From contig NZ_NHOU01000009.1 of the NCBI RefSeq assembly GCF_002179555.1, positions 1 to 64,000 of the forward strand: a DNA stretch of 64,000 bases, read 5' to 3'. Position numbers and translations under genes: made by a program. How positions within the stretch are numbered: position 1 is the stretch's first letter; every line of letters begins with the position of its first letter. This document shows, one piece after another, positions 16,855-26,239 of this stretch. The notes beneath the pieces were generated by a model. That model was given only the letters and a program-made list of their open reading frames with translations. It was not told the DNA's origin and searched no databases. This DNA comes from Salinicola salarius (GTDB taxonomy: Bacteria > Pseudomonadota > Gammaproteobacteria > Pseudomonadales > Halomonadaceae).

Positions 16855-17324
16855 ACCGGGCGCCCACGAGTGTATGGCGTCGGCCGACGCATTTCCTGGC
16901 ATTCGGGCTGGGCAGTGGTGCCGTGCCGTTCGCGCCGGGGACCTTCGGTACCCTGGCCGCGATCCCGTTCTACTGGCTGCTGTCGGGGCTGCCGCTGACG
17001 ATCTACATGGGACTGCTGGGCGTGGCGACGCTGGTCGGCATCTGGCTCTGCGAGACGACCTCCCGTGATCTCGGCGTCCACGACCATTCCGGTATCGTCT
17101 GGGATGAATTCGTCGGCTACTGGCTGACCATGGCGGCAGTGCCGTTCTCCTGGGAGGCCGCGCTGTGGGGCTTCGTGGTATTCCGCGTCTTCGACATCCT
17201 CAAGCCCTGGCCGATTCGCTGGGTCGACCGCCGGGTCGCCGGGGGCATCGGCATCATGTTCGACGATATCCTCGCCGGGGTGTACGCCTGGAGCACGATG
17301 CATCTGTGGTTCTGGCTGCATTGA
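16851..17324 (+). CDS. pgpA: Phosphatidylglycerophosphatase A
   Basis: This 157-residue inner-membrane phosphatase makes phosphatidylglycerol from its phosphate. The motif GLGSGAVPFAPGTFGTLAAI and the acidic WDEFVGYW segment define PgpA, and the remaining sequence gives about four membrane helices. The ATG at 16851 overlaps the thiL stop. The TGA stop (17322-17324) runs into a heptanucleotide array whose first GAGCCAC copy begins two bases after the T of the stop, so the array begins exactly where coding constraint ends. It is the last gene of the nrdR-rib-nusB-thiL cluster. Confidence 0.95.
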   Translation: MNRAPTSVWRRPTHFLAFGLGSGAVPFAPGTFGTLAAIPFYWLLSGLPLTIYMGLLGVATLVGIWLCETTSRDLGVHDHSGIVWDEFVGYWLTMAAVPFSWEAALWGFVVFRVFDILKPWPIRWVDRRVAGGIGIMFDDILAGVYAWSTMHLWFWLH

Positions 17325-17364
17325 GCCACGAGCCACGAGCCACGAGCCACGAGCCACGAGCCAC
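17323..17364. repeat. (GAGCCAC)6 heptanucleotide array at the pgpA stop codon
   Basis: Six perfect copies of GAGCCAC, then a degenerate GAGCGGC. The array begins within the stop codon of pgpA (TGA) and extends into the gap. Unit length is not a multiple of three, as expected for an untranslated site. A copy-number change would alter only the 3' untranslated region. Confidence 0.97.
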
Positions 17365-17411
17365 GAGCGGCGATAACCGTGGATCCGTCAGCCTCCTACT
17401 TTTACTGTCAG

Positions 17412-17552
17412 GAGCCCGTTCACGATCGTGCGAGCTAGGATCAAACTAGGCGAAAACGACTGAGGACACGGAGTTTACATAGACGTAAATGAGTATTCCG
17501 AAGTCGTTTTTAACAACGTTTGGCCGACGCGCAGCAGATTGTGAACAGGCTC
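17412..17552. repeat. Extragenic palindromic element, full copy
   Basis: A segment of about 141 bases with imperfect terminal inverted repeats: GAGCCCGTTCACGATCGTGCG at the left against the complement of the right end, GAGCCTGTTCACAATCTGCTGCG. Inside lie a second pair (AAAACGACT/AGTCGTTTT) and a third (TTTAC/GTAAA), so the whole can fold as one long hairpin. Forty of the 41 outer bases of its right end recur in opposite orientation after lon (21506-21546). It carries no gene and resembles a MITE or other repetitive extragenic element. Confidence 0.85.
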
Positions 17553-17565
17553 TCAGGAGTAACGC

Positions 17566-18891
17566 ATGCGTAAATGGATGATCGCGGGAGCGGTCGTGAT
17601 CGTGTTGGTCGGGGGCGGCTATCTGGGAGCCCAGGCTTATTCGAGCCAGCGTTTCGACGACGAGATCGCAAAGCTGGTCTCGCGACTGGATGCCGGCCCC
17701 GATTGGCGGGTCACGCGCGATGATGTCGACAGCGGCTGGTTTCATTCCAGCGGCCGCATCGAAGCGCGTTACATGGCGGTGGCCCAGAATGCCGACCCGG
17801 TCGTCGTCGAGGTGCCGTATCAGGCGGGGCACGGCCTGCTCGAGACGACGCTGAACGGTGAAGCGCAGGTGCGGGGCAGTGACGGCGAGACGCTGTTCGG
17901 CGATGTGCTCGCAAGCCCTGGCCCGATGACCTGGACCGGACGTTTCCTGACCCGCGAGCAGAAGCTGGAAGCGCACTTCACGCTGCCGGGCTTCTCGCAG
18001 ACCGTCAGCGTGCCGACGCAGGACGCGGCTGGAGAGATCACCGCGGCCCGAGACATGCAGCTGGATTTCGCCGGGCTGACGCTCGATCTCGAGCAGGTCG
18101 ACGGCAAGGTCACCGTTCAGGGAGACGCGCCGCGGCTGCGAATGGCCGATGACCAGACCGATATCCTGATCGAAGGGAGCACGCTGTCCGGCACGTTCGA
18201 GGGCAACGACCAGGCCTTCCACCAGGCGATGTCGCTGACCGTTCCGACGACCACGGTCACGCCCGCTGACAGCCCGAGCGTGGTCTCCAAGGATGTCCGC
18301 TACGCCGTGGAAGCCAATCTCGGCGCCGAGCAACTGGTGATGCAGCTGCAAGCGAACGTGGGCGACACCCGGGTGCAGGACCAGTCGATCTTCGACGGTG
18401 GCGTCGCGCTGACGCTGGATCATGTCGATGGGGACGCCTATCGGTCGCTGGTGGCAGCGCTGGACGAGCATCTGGCCGACATTCAGGCCGCCATCGATAG
18501 CGAGGACGACGCCAGGCTCCAGACGGCGCTGCAGCCGCTTCGATCGTCGATCCAGGCGCTGCTGGCAGGTTCGCCGCATCTTTCGCTGGATAGCCTGACC
18601 GCCAATAGTGCGGTGCTGGGCATGAAGATGCGCGGCAGTGGCGAGCTCGGCGTCGACGGCGCGGGCATCGAAGGCTGGAATCTCGATACGATGGCGGCCG
18701 ATACGCTTCAGCGCGAAGTCGTTCGGCGGCTGGAAGGGCGGCTGACCCTGGAGGGTGCGCCGGCGCTATTGATGATGTTCCTGGGCCTGCCGTTGACCAG
18801 CGACCCTCTGCAGCTCGAACTGACGGATGGCGTGCTCGACATCAATGGCCAGCAGATACCGCTGGTGCCGCTGCTGGTCGATCCGGGCTGA
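17566..18891 (+). CDS. DUF945/YdgA-family envelope protein
   Basis: A 441-residue protein with an N-terminal membrane anchor (about residues 4-24) and a long soluble region exposed to the periplasm. The segment VTRDDVDSGWFHSSGRIEARY near residue 50 is typical of the DUF945 family (E. coli YdgA type), whose function is unknown. The remainder looks like repeated beta-rich units with many Asp and Leu residues. It has a strong ribosome site (CAGGAGT) eight bases from the ATG; that site directly follows the repeat element, so the element lies within its promoter or leader. A terminator follows at 18907. Confidence 0.8.
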   Translation: MRKWMIAGAVVIVLVGGGYLGAQAYSSQRFDDEIAKLVSRLDAGPDWRVTRDDVDSGWFHSSGRIEARYMAVAQNADPVVVEVPYQAGHGLLETTLNGEAQVRGSDGETLFGDVLASPGPMTWTGRFLTREQKLEAHFTLPGFSQTVSVPTQDAAGEITAARDMQLDFAGLTLDLEQVDGKVTVQGDAPRLRMADDQTDILIEGSTLSGTFEGNDQAFHQAMSLTVPTTTVTPADSPSVVSKDVRYAVEANLGAEQLVMQLQANVGDTRVQDQSIFDGGVALTLDHVDGDAYRSLVAALDEHLADIQAAIDSEDDARLQTALQPLRSSIQALLAGSPHLSLDSLTANSAVLGMKMRGSGELGVDGAGIEGWNLDTMAADTLQREVVRRLEGRLTLEGAPALLMMFLGLPLTSDPLQLELTDGVLDINGQQIPLVPLLVDPG

Positions 18892-18906
18892 TATCCGAAG
18901 GTCCGG

Positions 18907-18938
18907 CCGTGCCAGGCTCTCGCGCCTGGCACGGTTTT
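18907..18938 (+). terminator. Rho-independent terminator after the DUF945 gene
   Basis: CCGTGCCAGGC and GCCTGGCACGG form a perfect 11-bp stem around a six-base loop, followed by TTTT. It separates the DUF945 gene from lon. Confidence 0.85.
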
Positions 18939-18961
18939 CTGAGCCAATCTCCCCTCGTCGA

Positions 18962-18990
18962 CTTGAACTCCCGTCCCGGCGCCCGCATCC
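18962..18990 (+). promoter_or_regulatory. Candidate heat-shock (sigma-32) promoter of lon
   Basis: CTTGAA (18962-18967) and CCCGCATCC (18982-18990) are separated by 14 bases, close to the sigma-32 pattern CTTGAAA, 11-16 bases, CCCCATnT. It lies 44 bases before the lon start. Lon is a heat-shock gene in most proteobacteria, so the match is plausible but not exact. Confidence 0.45.
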
Positions 18991-19033
18991 CTAGGTCATT
19001 CGGCCAGGACTGGCCACAGACTCAGGGTGAATA

Positions 19034-21505
19034 ATGAGCGATCATAATCGGGATTCCACGGACACTTTCGAGACTATTCAGAACTTATCCGAGACCAGTC
19101 AGAACTCATCCGAGACCAGCCAGGATTCGTCCGGCCACGATCACACGTCGTCCCACTCGGCCAGCGGCGCCGTCGTTCCCTCCGGTGATTACCTGCCGGA
19201 GCGGATTTACCTTCTCCCCATTCACAATCGTCCGTTCTTCCCGGCCCAGGTGCAGCCGCTGATCATTCAGCGCCAGCGCTGGGAAGAGACCATGAAACGG
19301 GTCGCCAACACGCCGCACCACATGGTGGGGGTGGCATTCGTCGGTGATGTCGGGGTCGAGGAACTCAACCCGGGCAGCTTCCCTGAGATCGGTACGGCGG
19401 TGAAGGTTCACCGCGCCCAGAACGAAGAGCAGCAGATCCAGTTCATCGCCCAGGGCATGCGCCGCTTCCGCATCCAGCGCTGGCTGTCGAAGACCCCGCC
19501 GTATCTGGTCGAGGTCTCCTATCCGCGCGAGCCGGTCGATGCCGAGGCCGAGGAAGCCCGTGCCTATGCGATGTCGCTGATCAATGGCATCAAGGAGCTG
19601 CTGCCGATCAACCCGCTCTACGGCGAGGAACTGAAGAGCTACCTCAACCGCTTCAGCCCCCACGAGCCAGGCCCGCTGACCGATTTCGCCGCCGCCATTA
19701 CCTCGGCCAAGGGTCGCGAGCTGCAGAGCGTGCTCGAGACGCTGCCGATCATGGATCGCATGCAGAAGGTACTGCCGCTGCTGCGCAAGGAGATCGAGGT
19801 CGCGCAGCTGCAGAACCAGATCAGCGAGCAGGTCAACTCGCAGATGCAGGAGCGCCAGCGCGAGTTCTTCCTGCGCGAGCAGCTCAAGGTGATCCAGAAA
19901 GAGCTGGGCATCTCCAAGGACGATCGCGAGAGCGATGTCGATACCTTCCGTGATCGGCTCGAGAACCTGCAGGTGCCGGAGCGGGTTCAGGAGCGTATCG
20001 ACGACGAGCTGGGCAAACTGTCGGTGCTGGAAACCGGCTCGCCGGAGTACGGCACCACGCGCAACTATCTCGACTGGCTCACTTCGCTGCCCTGGGGCAT
20101 CACCTCGGAGGACCAGCTCGATCTCAAGCGCGCCCGCGGCGTGCTGGACCGTGACCACGACGGCCTCACCGACGTCAAGGAGCGCATCATCGAGTTCCTG
20201 GCCGAAGGGTCGTTCAAGGGCGATGTCGGCGGCTCCATCGTGCTGCTGGTCGGCCCGCCCGGCGTGGGCAAGACTTCCGTCGGACGTTCGATCGCCGATG
20301 CCCTGGGGCGCAAGTTCTACCGCTTCTCGGTGGGCGGCATGCGCGACGAGGCCGAGATCAAGGGCCACCGCCGCACCTACATCGGTGCCATGCCCGGCAA
20401 GCTGGTGCAGGCGCTCAAGGAGGTCGAGGTCGAGAACCCGGTGATCATGCTCGACGAGATCGACAAGATGGGGCAGTCGTTCCAGGGTGATCCCGCCTCG
20501 GCGCTGCTCGAGGTGCTGGACCCGGAGCAGAACGTCGACTTTCTCGATCATTATCTCGACGTGCGCCTGGATCTCTCCAAGGTGCTGTTCGTGTGTACGG
20601 CCAACCAGCTCGATACCATTCCCGGGCCGCTGCTCGACCGCATGGAGCAGATCCGGCTTTCGGGCTATATCGCCGAAGAGAAGATGGCGATCGCCAAGCA
20701 TCACCTGTGGCCGAAGCTGCTGGAGCGCGACCGCATTCCCAAGAAGCGCATCAACCTGACCGACGCTGCGCTCAGGCAGGTGATCGAAGGCTATGCCCGG
20801 GAAGCCGGCGTGCGCCAGCTGGAGAAGCAGCTCCACCGGATCGTGCGCAAGGCGGCGGTCAAGATGCTCGAGCAGAATCAGGAGACGGTCAAGGTCTCGG
20901 TCAACAACCTGGAGGAGTTCCTCGGCGCGCCACTGTTCCGCAAGGAGAAGGTGCTCAAGGGCGTGGGCGTGGTCACCGGCCTGGCCTGGACGGCGATGGG
21001 CGGCGCCACCTTGCCCATCGAGGCGACCAAGGTCCACGCATTGACCCGCGGCTTCAAGCTCACCGGCAAGCTGGGCGAGGTGATGCAGGAGTCCGCCAAT
21101 ATTGCCTACAGCTACACGCTGGGTCATCTGGGCGAGTACGGGGCCGATGCGGACTTCTTCAACGAGGCTTTCGTCCATCTCCACGTGCCGGAGGGGGCGA
21201 CGCCGAAGGACGGCCCCTCGGCGGGCGTCACCATGACCACGGCGCTGATGTCGCTTGCCCGGAACCAGAGTATCGATCGGCCGCTGGCGATGACCGGCGA
21301 GCTGACGCTGACCGGCCAGGTGCTGCCGGTGGGCGGTATTCGCGAGAAGGTGATCGCCGCGCGCCGCAGCGATATCTTCGAGCTGATCCTGCCGGAGGCC
21401 AACAAGCGCGACTACGACGAGCTGCCCGACTATCTCAAGACAGGGATGACCGTGCACTTCGCCAAGGTCTATCCGGATGTGGCCAAGGTCGTGTTCGGCC
21501 GCTGA
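19034..21505 (+). CDS. lon: ATP-dependent protease La (Lon) with repeat-bearing N-terminus
   Basis: Lon degrades misfolded and regulatory proteins in the cytoplasm. The 823-residue chain has the LON substrate domain (from about residue 55, RIYLLPIHNRPFFP), an AAA module with Walker A GPPGVGKTS near residue 407 and Walker B VIMLDEIDKM, and a protease domain with the catalytic dyad S729 (PKDGPSAGVTM) and K772 (GGIREKVIAARR). The first 50 or so residues are an extra Ser/Thr/Gln-rich extension with three ETSQNSS-like heptapeptides. E. coli Lon has 784 residues, so the extension explains most of the excess. No gene clusters with it; the stop is followed at once by a half copy of the extragenic element. 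Confidence 0.96.
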   Translation: MSDHNRDSTDTFETIQNLSETSQNSSETSQDSSGHDHTSSHSASGAVVPSGDYLPERIYLLPIHNRPFFPAQVQPLIIQRQRWEETMKRVANTPHHMVGVAFVGDVGVEELNPGSFPEIGTAVKVHRAQNEEQQIQFIAQGMRRFRIQRWLSKTPPYLVEVSYPREPVDAEAEEARAYAMSLINGIKELLPINPLYGEELKSYLNRFSPHEPGPLTDFAAAITSAKGRELQSVLETLPIMDRMQKVLPLLRKEIEVAQLQNQISEQVNSQMQERQREFFLREQLKVIQKELGISKDDRESDVDTFRDRLENLQVPERVQERIDDELGKLSVLETGSPEYGTTRNYLDWLTSLPWGITSEDQLDLKRARGVLDRDHDGLTDVKERIIEFLAEGSFKGDVGGSIVLLVGPPGVGKTSVGRSIADALGRKFYRFSVGGMRDEAEIKGHRRTYIGAMPGKLVQALKEVEVENPVIMLDEIDKMGQSFQGDPASALLEVLDPEQNVDFLDHYLDVRLDLSKVLFVCTANQLDTIPGPLLDRMEQIRLSGYIAEEKMAIAKHHLWPKLLERDRIPKKRINLTDAALRQVIEGYAREAGVRQLEKQLHRIVRKAAVKMLEQNQETVKVSVNNLEEFLGAPLFRKEKVLKGVGVVTGLAWTAMGGATLPIEATKVHALTRGFKLTGKLGEVMQESANIAYSYTLGHLGEYGADADFFNEAFVHLHVPEGATPKDGPSAGVTMTTALMSLARNQSIDRPLAMTGELTLTGQVLPVGGIREKVIAARRSDIFELILPEANKRDYDELPDYLKTGMTVHFAKVYPDVAKVVFGR
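19070..19132 (+). repeat. 21-bp tandem repeat in the lon N-terminal extension (3 copies)
   Basis: Copies start at 19070, 19091 and 19112 and are based on GAGACCAGTCAGAACTCATC plus one base. They encode ETIQNLS, ETSQNSS and ETSQDSS ahead of the conserved Lon domain. Confidence 0.9.
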
Positions 21506-21546
21506 GAGCCTGTTTACAATCTGCTGCGCGTCGGCCAAACGTTGTT
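21506..21546. repeat. Half copy of the extragenic element, inverted, after lon
   Basis: This 41-base segment matches the reverse complement of 17512-17552 at 40 positions (single C/T difference) and then diverges abruptly. It begins at the base directly after the lon stop codon. Together with the full copy it forms an inverted pair flanking the DUF945 gene and lon. Confidence 0.9.
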
Positions 21547-21660
21547 GAGTTGGAGCTCGGCGGAGACAACGGCCGGAGGCTGGCTTCGTGTTACGCTGAT
21601 CGACGAGGCCGGCGTGACGGTCGGCATGGCATCGACCTGCATGAAAACAAGGAGCAAGGT

Positions 21661-21876
21661 GTGTCCCAGAACGAGAAGAAACAGCGGTCGTGCTACAGGA
21701 TCGCGGCGATCTGGGGGCTGCTGGCGATGGTGTTGCTGAGCGCTTGCAGCTATCACCCGGCGCGGATCGATCCGGAACCGCCGGTCGTCATCGGCGATGG
21801 CGATGGCGATCACGGCCATGGTCACGGCGACGGTGACTTCTGCCCGCCGGGTCAGGCCAAGAAGGGCAACTGCTGA
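21661..21876 (+). CDS. Small lipoprotein, His/Asp/Gly-rich
   Basis: A 71-residue protein starting with GTG (21661, or 21659 out of frame) after a good AAGGAG site. It has a lipoprotein signal: basic N-terminus, hydrophobic core (IWGLLAMVLL) and lipobox LLSAC, so Cys becomes lipidated. The mature part is short and ends in a run of Asp, Gly and His (GDGDGDHGHGHGDGD) followed by FCPPGQAKKGNC with two cysteines. The acidic/His run might bind metal ions, but that is only suggested by composition. Similar CPPGQAKKG tails occur in small proteobacterial lipoproteins of unknown function. A terminator follows at 21905. Confidence 0.75.
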   Translation: MSQNEKKQRSCYRIAAIWGLLAMVLLSACSYHPARIDPEPPVVIGDGDGDHGHGHGDGDFCPPGQAKKGNC

Positions 21877-21904
21877 GCCTTCCGGTTCGCGAAAACGACC
21901 CCGA

Positions 21905-21933
21905 GCGGCAGCGCACTTGCGCTGCCGCTTTTT
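21905..21933 (+). terminator. Rho-independent terminator after the small lipoprotein gene
   Basis: GCGGCAGCGC and GCGCTGCCGC form a perfect 10-bp stem with an ACTT loop, followed by TTTTT. It is a textbook intrinsic terminator. Confidence 0.92.
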
Positions 21934-21979
21934 CGAGGTGGACAATCGACGCTCGTCGACCTCGGACCCGTGAACCCTC

Positions 21980-22597
21980 ATGACATTCGAAAGTGCCGTT
22001 ACCTATCTTCTGGCGATCTTCCTGTTCGCCATCACGCCCGGCCCGGGCGTGTTCGCCCTGATCGCCACCGGTATGAATGCCGGCTTCCGCCGCTGCCTCT
22101 CGCTGGCGGTGGGCATGACGCTGAGTGACGTGCTCTACCTGCTGCTCGCCACCTTCGGCCTGGCGACCCTCGCCGAGCATTGGGGAGAAGTCTTCGGCGT
22201 GATCCGGGTTCTGGGCGCGCTCTATCTGTTCTATCTCGGCTGGAAGCTGTGGACGAGCCCGACGCAGGATGACGAGATGCCAGCGACCGGCGCCAGCGGC
22301 GGGTCGCTTGCCGGCATGATGCAGGGCTTTCTGATCTCCGCATCCAATCCCAAGGTGATCCTGTTCTACATCGCGTTCCTGCCGACCTTCGTCGATCTGG
22401 ATCGGCTCGGTGGTTCTTCGCTGACGCTATTGGTAGCGCTGACCGTCGTTGGCCTGATGGGCGGGCTCTGCCTGGTCGCGGCCGGCGCGGCACGGGCACG
22501 GCGGATCTTTCGTTCCTCCCGCGCCCAGCGGCGCCTCAATCGGGGTGCCGGGTCGCTGATGATCGGCGCCGGGGCGCTGCTGATCGCCAAGAGTTGA
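21980..22597 (+). CDS. LysE/RhtB-family amino-acid exporter
   Basis: A 205-residue inner-membrane protein of the LysE superfamily with about six hydrophobic helices. The family signature FAITPGPGVFALIATGMNAGFRRCLSLAVGM is at residues 13-43 (shown here only to mark its extent), with the lipid-facing YLFYLGWKLW and SNPKVILFYIAFLPTFV further on. Relatives export lysine, threonine, homoserine or other metabolites by proton exchange; the substrate here cannot be told from sequence. It is a single gene converging on the EamA gene. Confidence 0.88.
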   Translation: MTFESAVTYLLAIFLFAITPGPGVFALIATGMNAGFRRCLSLAVGMTLSDVLYLLLATFGLATLAEHWGEVFGVIRVLGALYLFYLGWKLWTSPTQDDEMPATGASGGSLAGMMQGFLISASNPKVILFYIAFLPTFVDLDRLGGSSLTLLVALTVVGLMGGLCLVAAGAARARRIFRSSRAQRRLNRGAGSLMIGAGALLIAKS

Positions 22598-22658
22598 ATG
22601 CCAGGAGTGGATAACCGGGAGCTGATCGTCAGGCGCCGAATGGTCGCCGTCGCCGGAA

Positions 22659-23582
22659 TCACGCTTGCCGGTTGCGGGGCTTGCGGCTGACCAGGGCGAC
22701 GCCGGCGGCGGCGATGGCCATGCCAAGCCACGAGATCGGTGGCATGGGCTCGTCGATCAGCCACCAGGAGAACAGCGCGGCGCAGGGCGGCACCAGATAG
22801 AAGAGTGCCGATACCCGCGAAGCTTCGCCCCGCCGGATCATCGCCAGCAGCAGCGAGATGGCGATCAGGGAATTGCCGATGACCAGGTAGGCCAGCGACC
22901 CGACGAGCGCGCCATCCCAGTCGAGCGTGAAGTGGCCGAACAGCAGGATCAGCGGCAGTGTCGTGACCAGCCCGGTGGCGTATTGGATCAGGTTGGCGCT
23001 GACCGGGTGCAGCGGCTGGCCGTAGCGCTTCTCGTAGAGTGTCGCGCCGCTCATCCCGAGCAGGGCGGCGATGGTCAGCAGCAGGCCGCTGAGCGTGACG
23101 CCTTCCACCGTCGAACGACCGAGAATCACCACCACGGCGCCGACGAAACCCAGCCCGAAGCCGAGCCAGCGCCGCGTGCCGATGGTTTCTCCCACCATTG
23201 CCGGCGCGGCGAGGGCGACCAGGATCGGCTGTAGCGAGACGACCAGCGCCACGACGCCGGCGGAGCTGCCGAGAGCGAAGGCACTGTAGCAGCAACCGAA
23301 GTAGACGGTCTGGATCAGGAACCCGACCACGGCCTGATGGCCCCAGGCGCTCGGCCGGGTCGGCATCGGCGGGCGCAGCCACAGCCAGATCGGCAGCATG
23401 ATCGCCAGCACGAGCACGAATCGCAAACCCAGAAACAGCAACGGGTCCACGTGCTGGGTGCCGATCTTCGCGACCGGGAACCCCAGCGACCACAACAGCA
23501 GAAACAGGCCGGGGGCGGCGGTCAACCACAGAGGTGGCCGCTCGCGCTCGGTCGTCGCGGCGGCGGGAGAAACGTCAGACAT
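22659..23582 (-). CDS. EamA-family (DMT superfamily) transporter
   Basis: A 307-residue protein with ten predicted membrane helices in two EamA repeats. The first repeat contains LLWSLGFPVAKIGTQHVDPL and the second ends with LIDEPMPPISWLGMAIAAAGV, both typical of RhaT/YdcZ-like drug/metabolite transporters. These carriers export amino acids, nucleotides or drugs; no substrate can be assigned. The gene is single, with a polar N-terminus and no strong ribosome site before the ATG. An 18-bp repeat array starts 16 bases upstream of the start codon, within its leader or promoter. Confidence 0.85.
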   Translation of the reverse strand: MSDVSPAAATTERERPPLWLTAAPGLFLLLWSLGFPVAKIGTQHVDPLLFLGLRFVLVLAIMLPIWLWLRPPMPTRPSAWGHQAVVGFLIQTVYFGCCYSAFALGSSAGVVALVVSLQPILVALAAPAMVGETIGTRRWLGFGLGFVGAVVVILGRSTVEGVTLSGLLLTIAALLGMSGATLYEKRYGQPLHPVSANLIQYATGLVTTLPLILLFGHFTLDWDGALVGSLAYLVIGNSLIAISLLLAMIRRGEASRVSALFYLVPPCAALFSWWLIDEPMPPISWLGMAIAAAGVALVSRKPRNRQA

Positions 23583-23597
23583 GTCGATCTCATTGTT

Positions 23598-23669
23598 GTG
23601 ATTATGAAGATAGCCGTGATTGTAGAGATGGCTGTGGTTCTGGAAATGACTGTGGTTGTGGAGATGGCG
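23598..23669. repeat. 18-bp degenerate tandem repeat upstream of the EamA gene (4 copies)
   Basis: Copies begin at 23598, 23616, 23634 and 23652, all variants of GTGATTGTAGAGATGGCT. They lie in the 181-base gap between two minus-strand genes, right at the 5' end of the EamA gene. The remaining gap (23670-23763) shows no feature. Confidence 0.88.
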
Positions 23670-23763
23670 CCCGGTAGCAGGCGTGACCCGTCTTCGAGAG
23701 TGCCCCGACCGGCGGGATATTGCCAGCGACGTCGGGGCTTGCCGGCTTGTCGTCGGCCGTCGG

Positions 23764-24979
<1,216 letters not shown>

Positions 24980-26239
24980 GTGTCCACGATCAAGCGGCAA
25001 CGATATTACGGGCTGGAGTGGCTTCGCTTCCTGATGGCGCTGTGGATGGTCGCCTATCACTTCGGCGGTATCTACAGCGAAATGCCCGACATGGTGAGAA
25101 GTTTCGTCGGCATGGGTTTCTTCGCCACCAGCACGTTCTTCATGCTGTCCGGCTTCCTGCTCGCCCACGTGGCGCTGGACCATGCGGGAGAGATGAAGAT
25201 GCACGGCCCGGCCTTCGTTGCCAAGCGGCTGTGCAATCTCTACCCGATTCATGTGCTGACGATGCTGCTGTCGATCGGGCTGCTGTTGCTGCAGTACCCC
25301 ATTCGTCCGGAAGGGGTTTACGTCTACTTCAACTCGCACCCCTATTACCCGCTGAGCGATGAAGCGCGAGCCGCGTTTTCGGATCGTCTTTCCTGGCCGA
25401 GTGCGTTGGGCCATATCGCGCTGCAGCTGACGCTGCTGCAGGCCTGGGAGCCGCGCTTCCTGTGGCTGAACGGCGCGTCCTGGTCAATCTCGGCGTTACT
25501 CTTCTTCTATGCCTGCTTCCCGTGGCTGGCGCCCAGACTGATGCGGGTTCAGCGCTATGGGCTGGTGCTGCTGGGCGTCTGGGGGCTCTACGCCCTGGGG
25601 CCGCTCGTGGCGACGCTGGCCGGCTCGTTCGACTATGTGACGGTGGGCGTTCTCCACCGCAACCCGCTGTTTCGATTGCCGGAGTTTCTGGCCGGTATCC
25701 TGCTCTATCGCGCCTGGCAGTCGGAACGCGTGAGCGAGACCTTCCGACGCTTTCGCTATCCGCTGCTCACGCTCGGTTTGTGCGGAGTGCCGATCGGGGC
25801 GTGGTTGCTCAAGCTGGATGGCCTGCACCTGTATTACTTGACTCACAATGGCCTGTTGCTGCCATTTCAGGCTTTGGTGCTGCTCAGCGTTTGTGCGTTC
25901 GCTGCGCCGAGCAGCGCGATGGTACGGGTCTGGGCGCAGCGGTTGGGAGAGTCGGCACTGTGCATCTTCGCATTGCATACGCCGCTGATCGGCCCGATGG
26001 CGAGAGGAACGCGCTGGCTGCTGCAGCGATGGCACGAAAGCTGGATCGCCGATAGCAGCAATGTGGCGCTCAAGTTCGCGATTCCGCTGTGGACGATGGC
26101 GTTTCATCTGGCGCTGATCGTCGTCCTGGCGCTTCTGATGCAGCGCTTCGTGGTGGCACCGATACGCCACTGGCTGGAGGCGAGATTGCCCACGGCGTGG
26201 CAGCAGCGCCGGTCACCGCTGGTGCCGGTCAGGGCTTGA
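24980..26239 (+). CDS. Acyltransferase family 3 (OafA/YrhL type) membrane protein
   Basis: This 419-residue protein has about ten membrane helices and the family N-terminus YGLEWLRFLMALWMVAYHFG, whose histidine is the usual catalytic residue, followed by FFMLSGFLLAHVAL. Members O-acylate lipopolysaccharide, exopolysaccharide, peptidoglycan or other glycans at the inner membrane. No glycan genes are nearby, so the acceptor is unknown. I chose the GTG at 24980 because a consensus AAGGAGG precedes it and family homology begins right after; upstream in-frame sequence has no similarity. Confidence 0.85.
   Translation: MSTIKRQRYYGLEWLRFLMALWMVAYHFGGIYSEMPDMVRSFVGMGFFATSTFFMLSGFLLAHVALDHAGEMKMHGPAFVAKRLCNLYPIHVLTMLLSIGLLLLQYPIRPEGVYVYFNSHPYYPLSDEARAAFSDRLSWPSALGHIALQLTLLQAWEPRFLWLNGASWSISALLFFYACFPWLAPRLMRVQRYGLVLLGVWGLYALGPLVATLAGSFDYVTVGVLHRNPLFRLPEFLAGILLYRAWQSERVSETFRRFRYPLLTLGLCGVPIGAWLLKLDGLHLYYLTHNGLLLPFQALVLLSVCAFAAPSSAMVRVWAQRLGESALCIFALHTPLIGPMARGTRWLLQRWHESWIADSSNVALKFAIPLWTMAFHLALIVVLALLMQRFVVAPIRHWLEARLPTAWQQRRSPLVPVRA

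Noticed and set aside
17446-18579. Minus-strand frame starting inside the DUF945 gene and ending in the repeat element
   Set aside because: It is antisense to the DUF945 gene, and its last part is simply a translation of the extragenic element, so it is not a gene.
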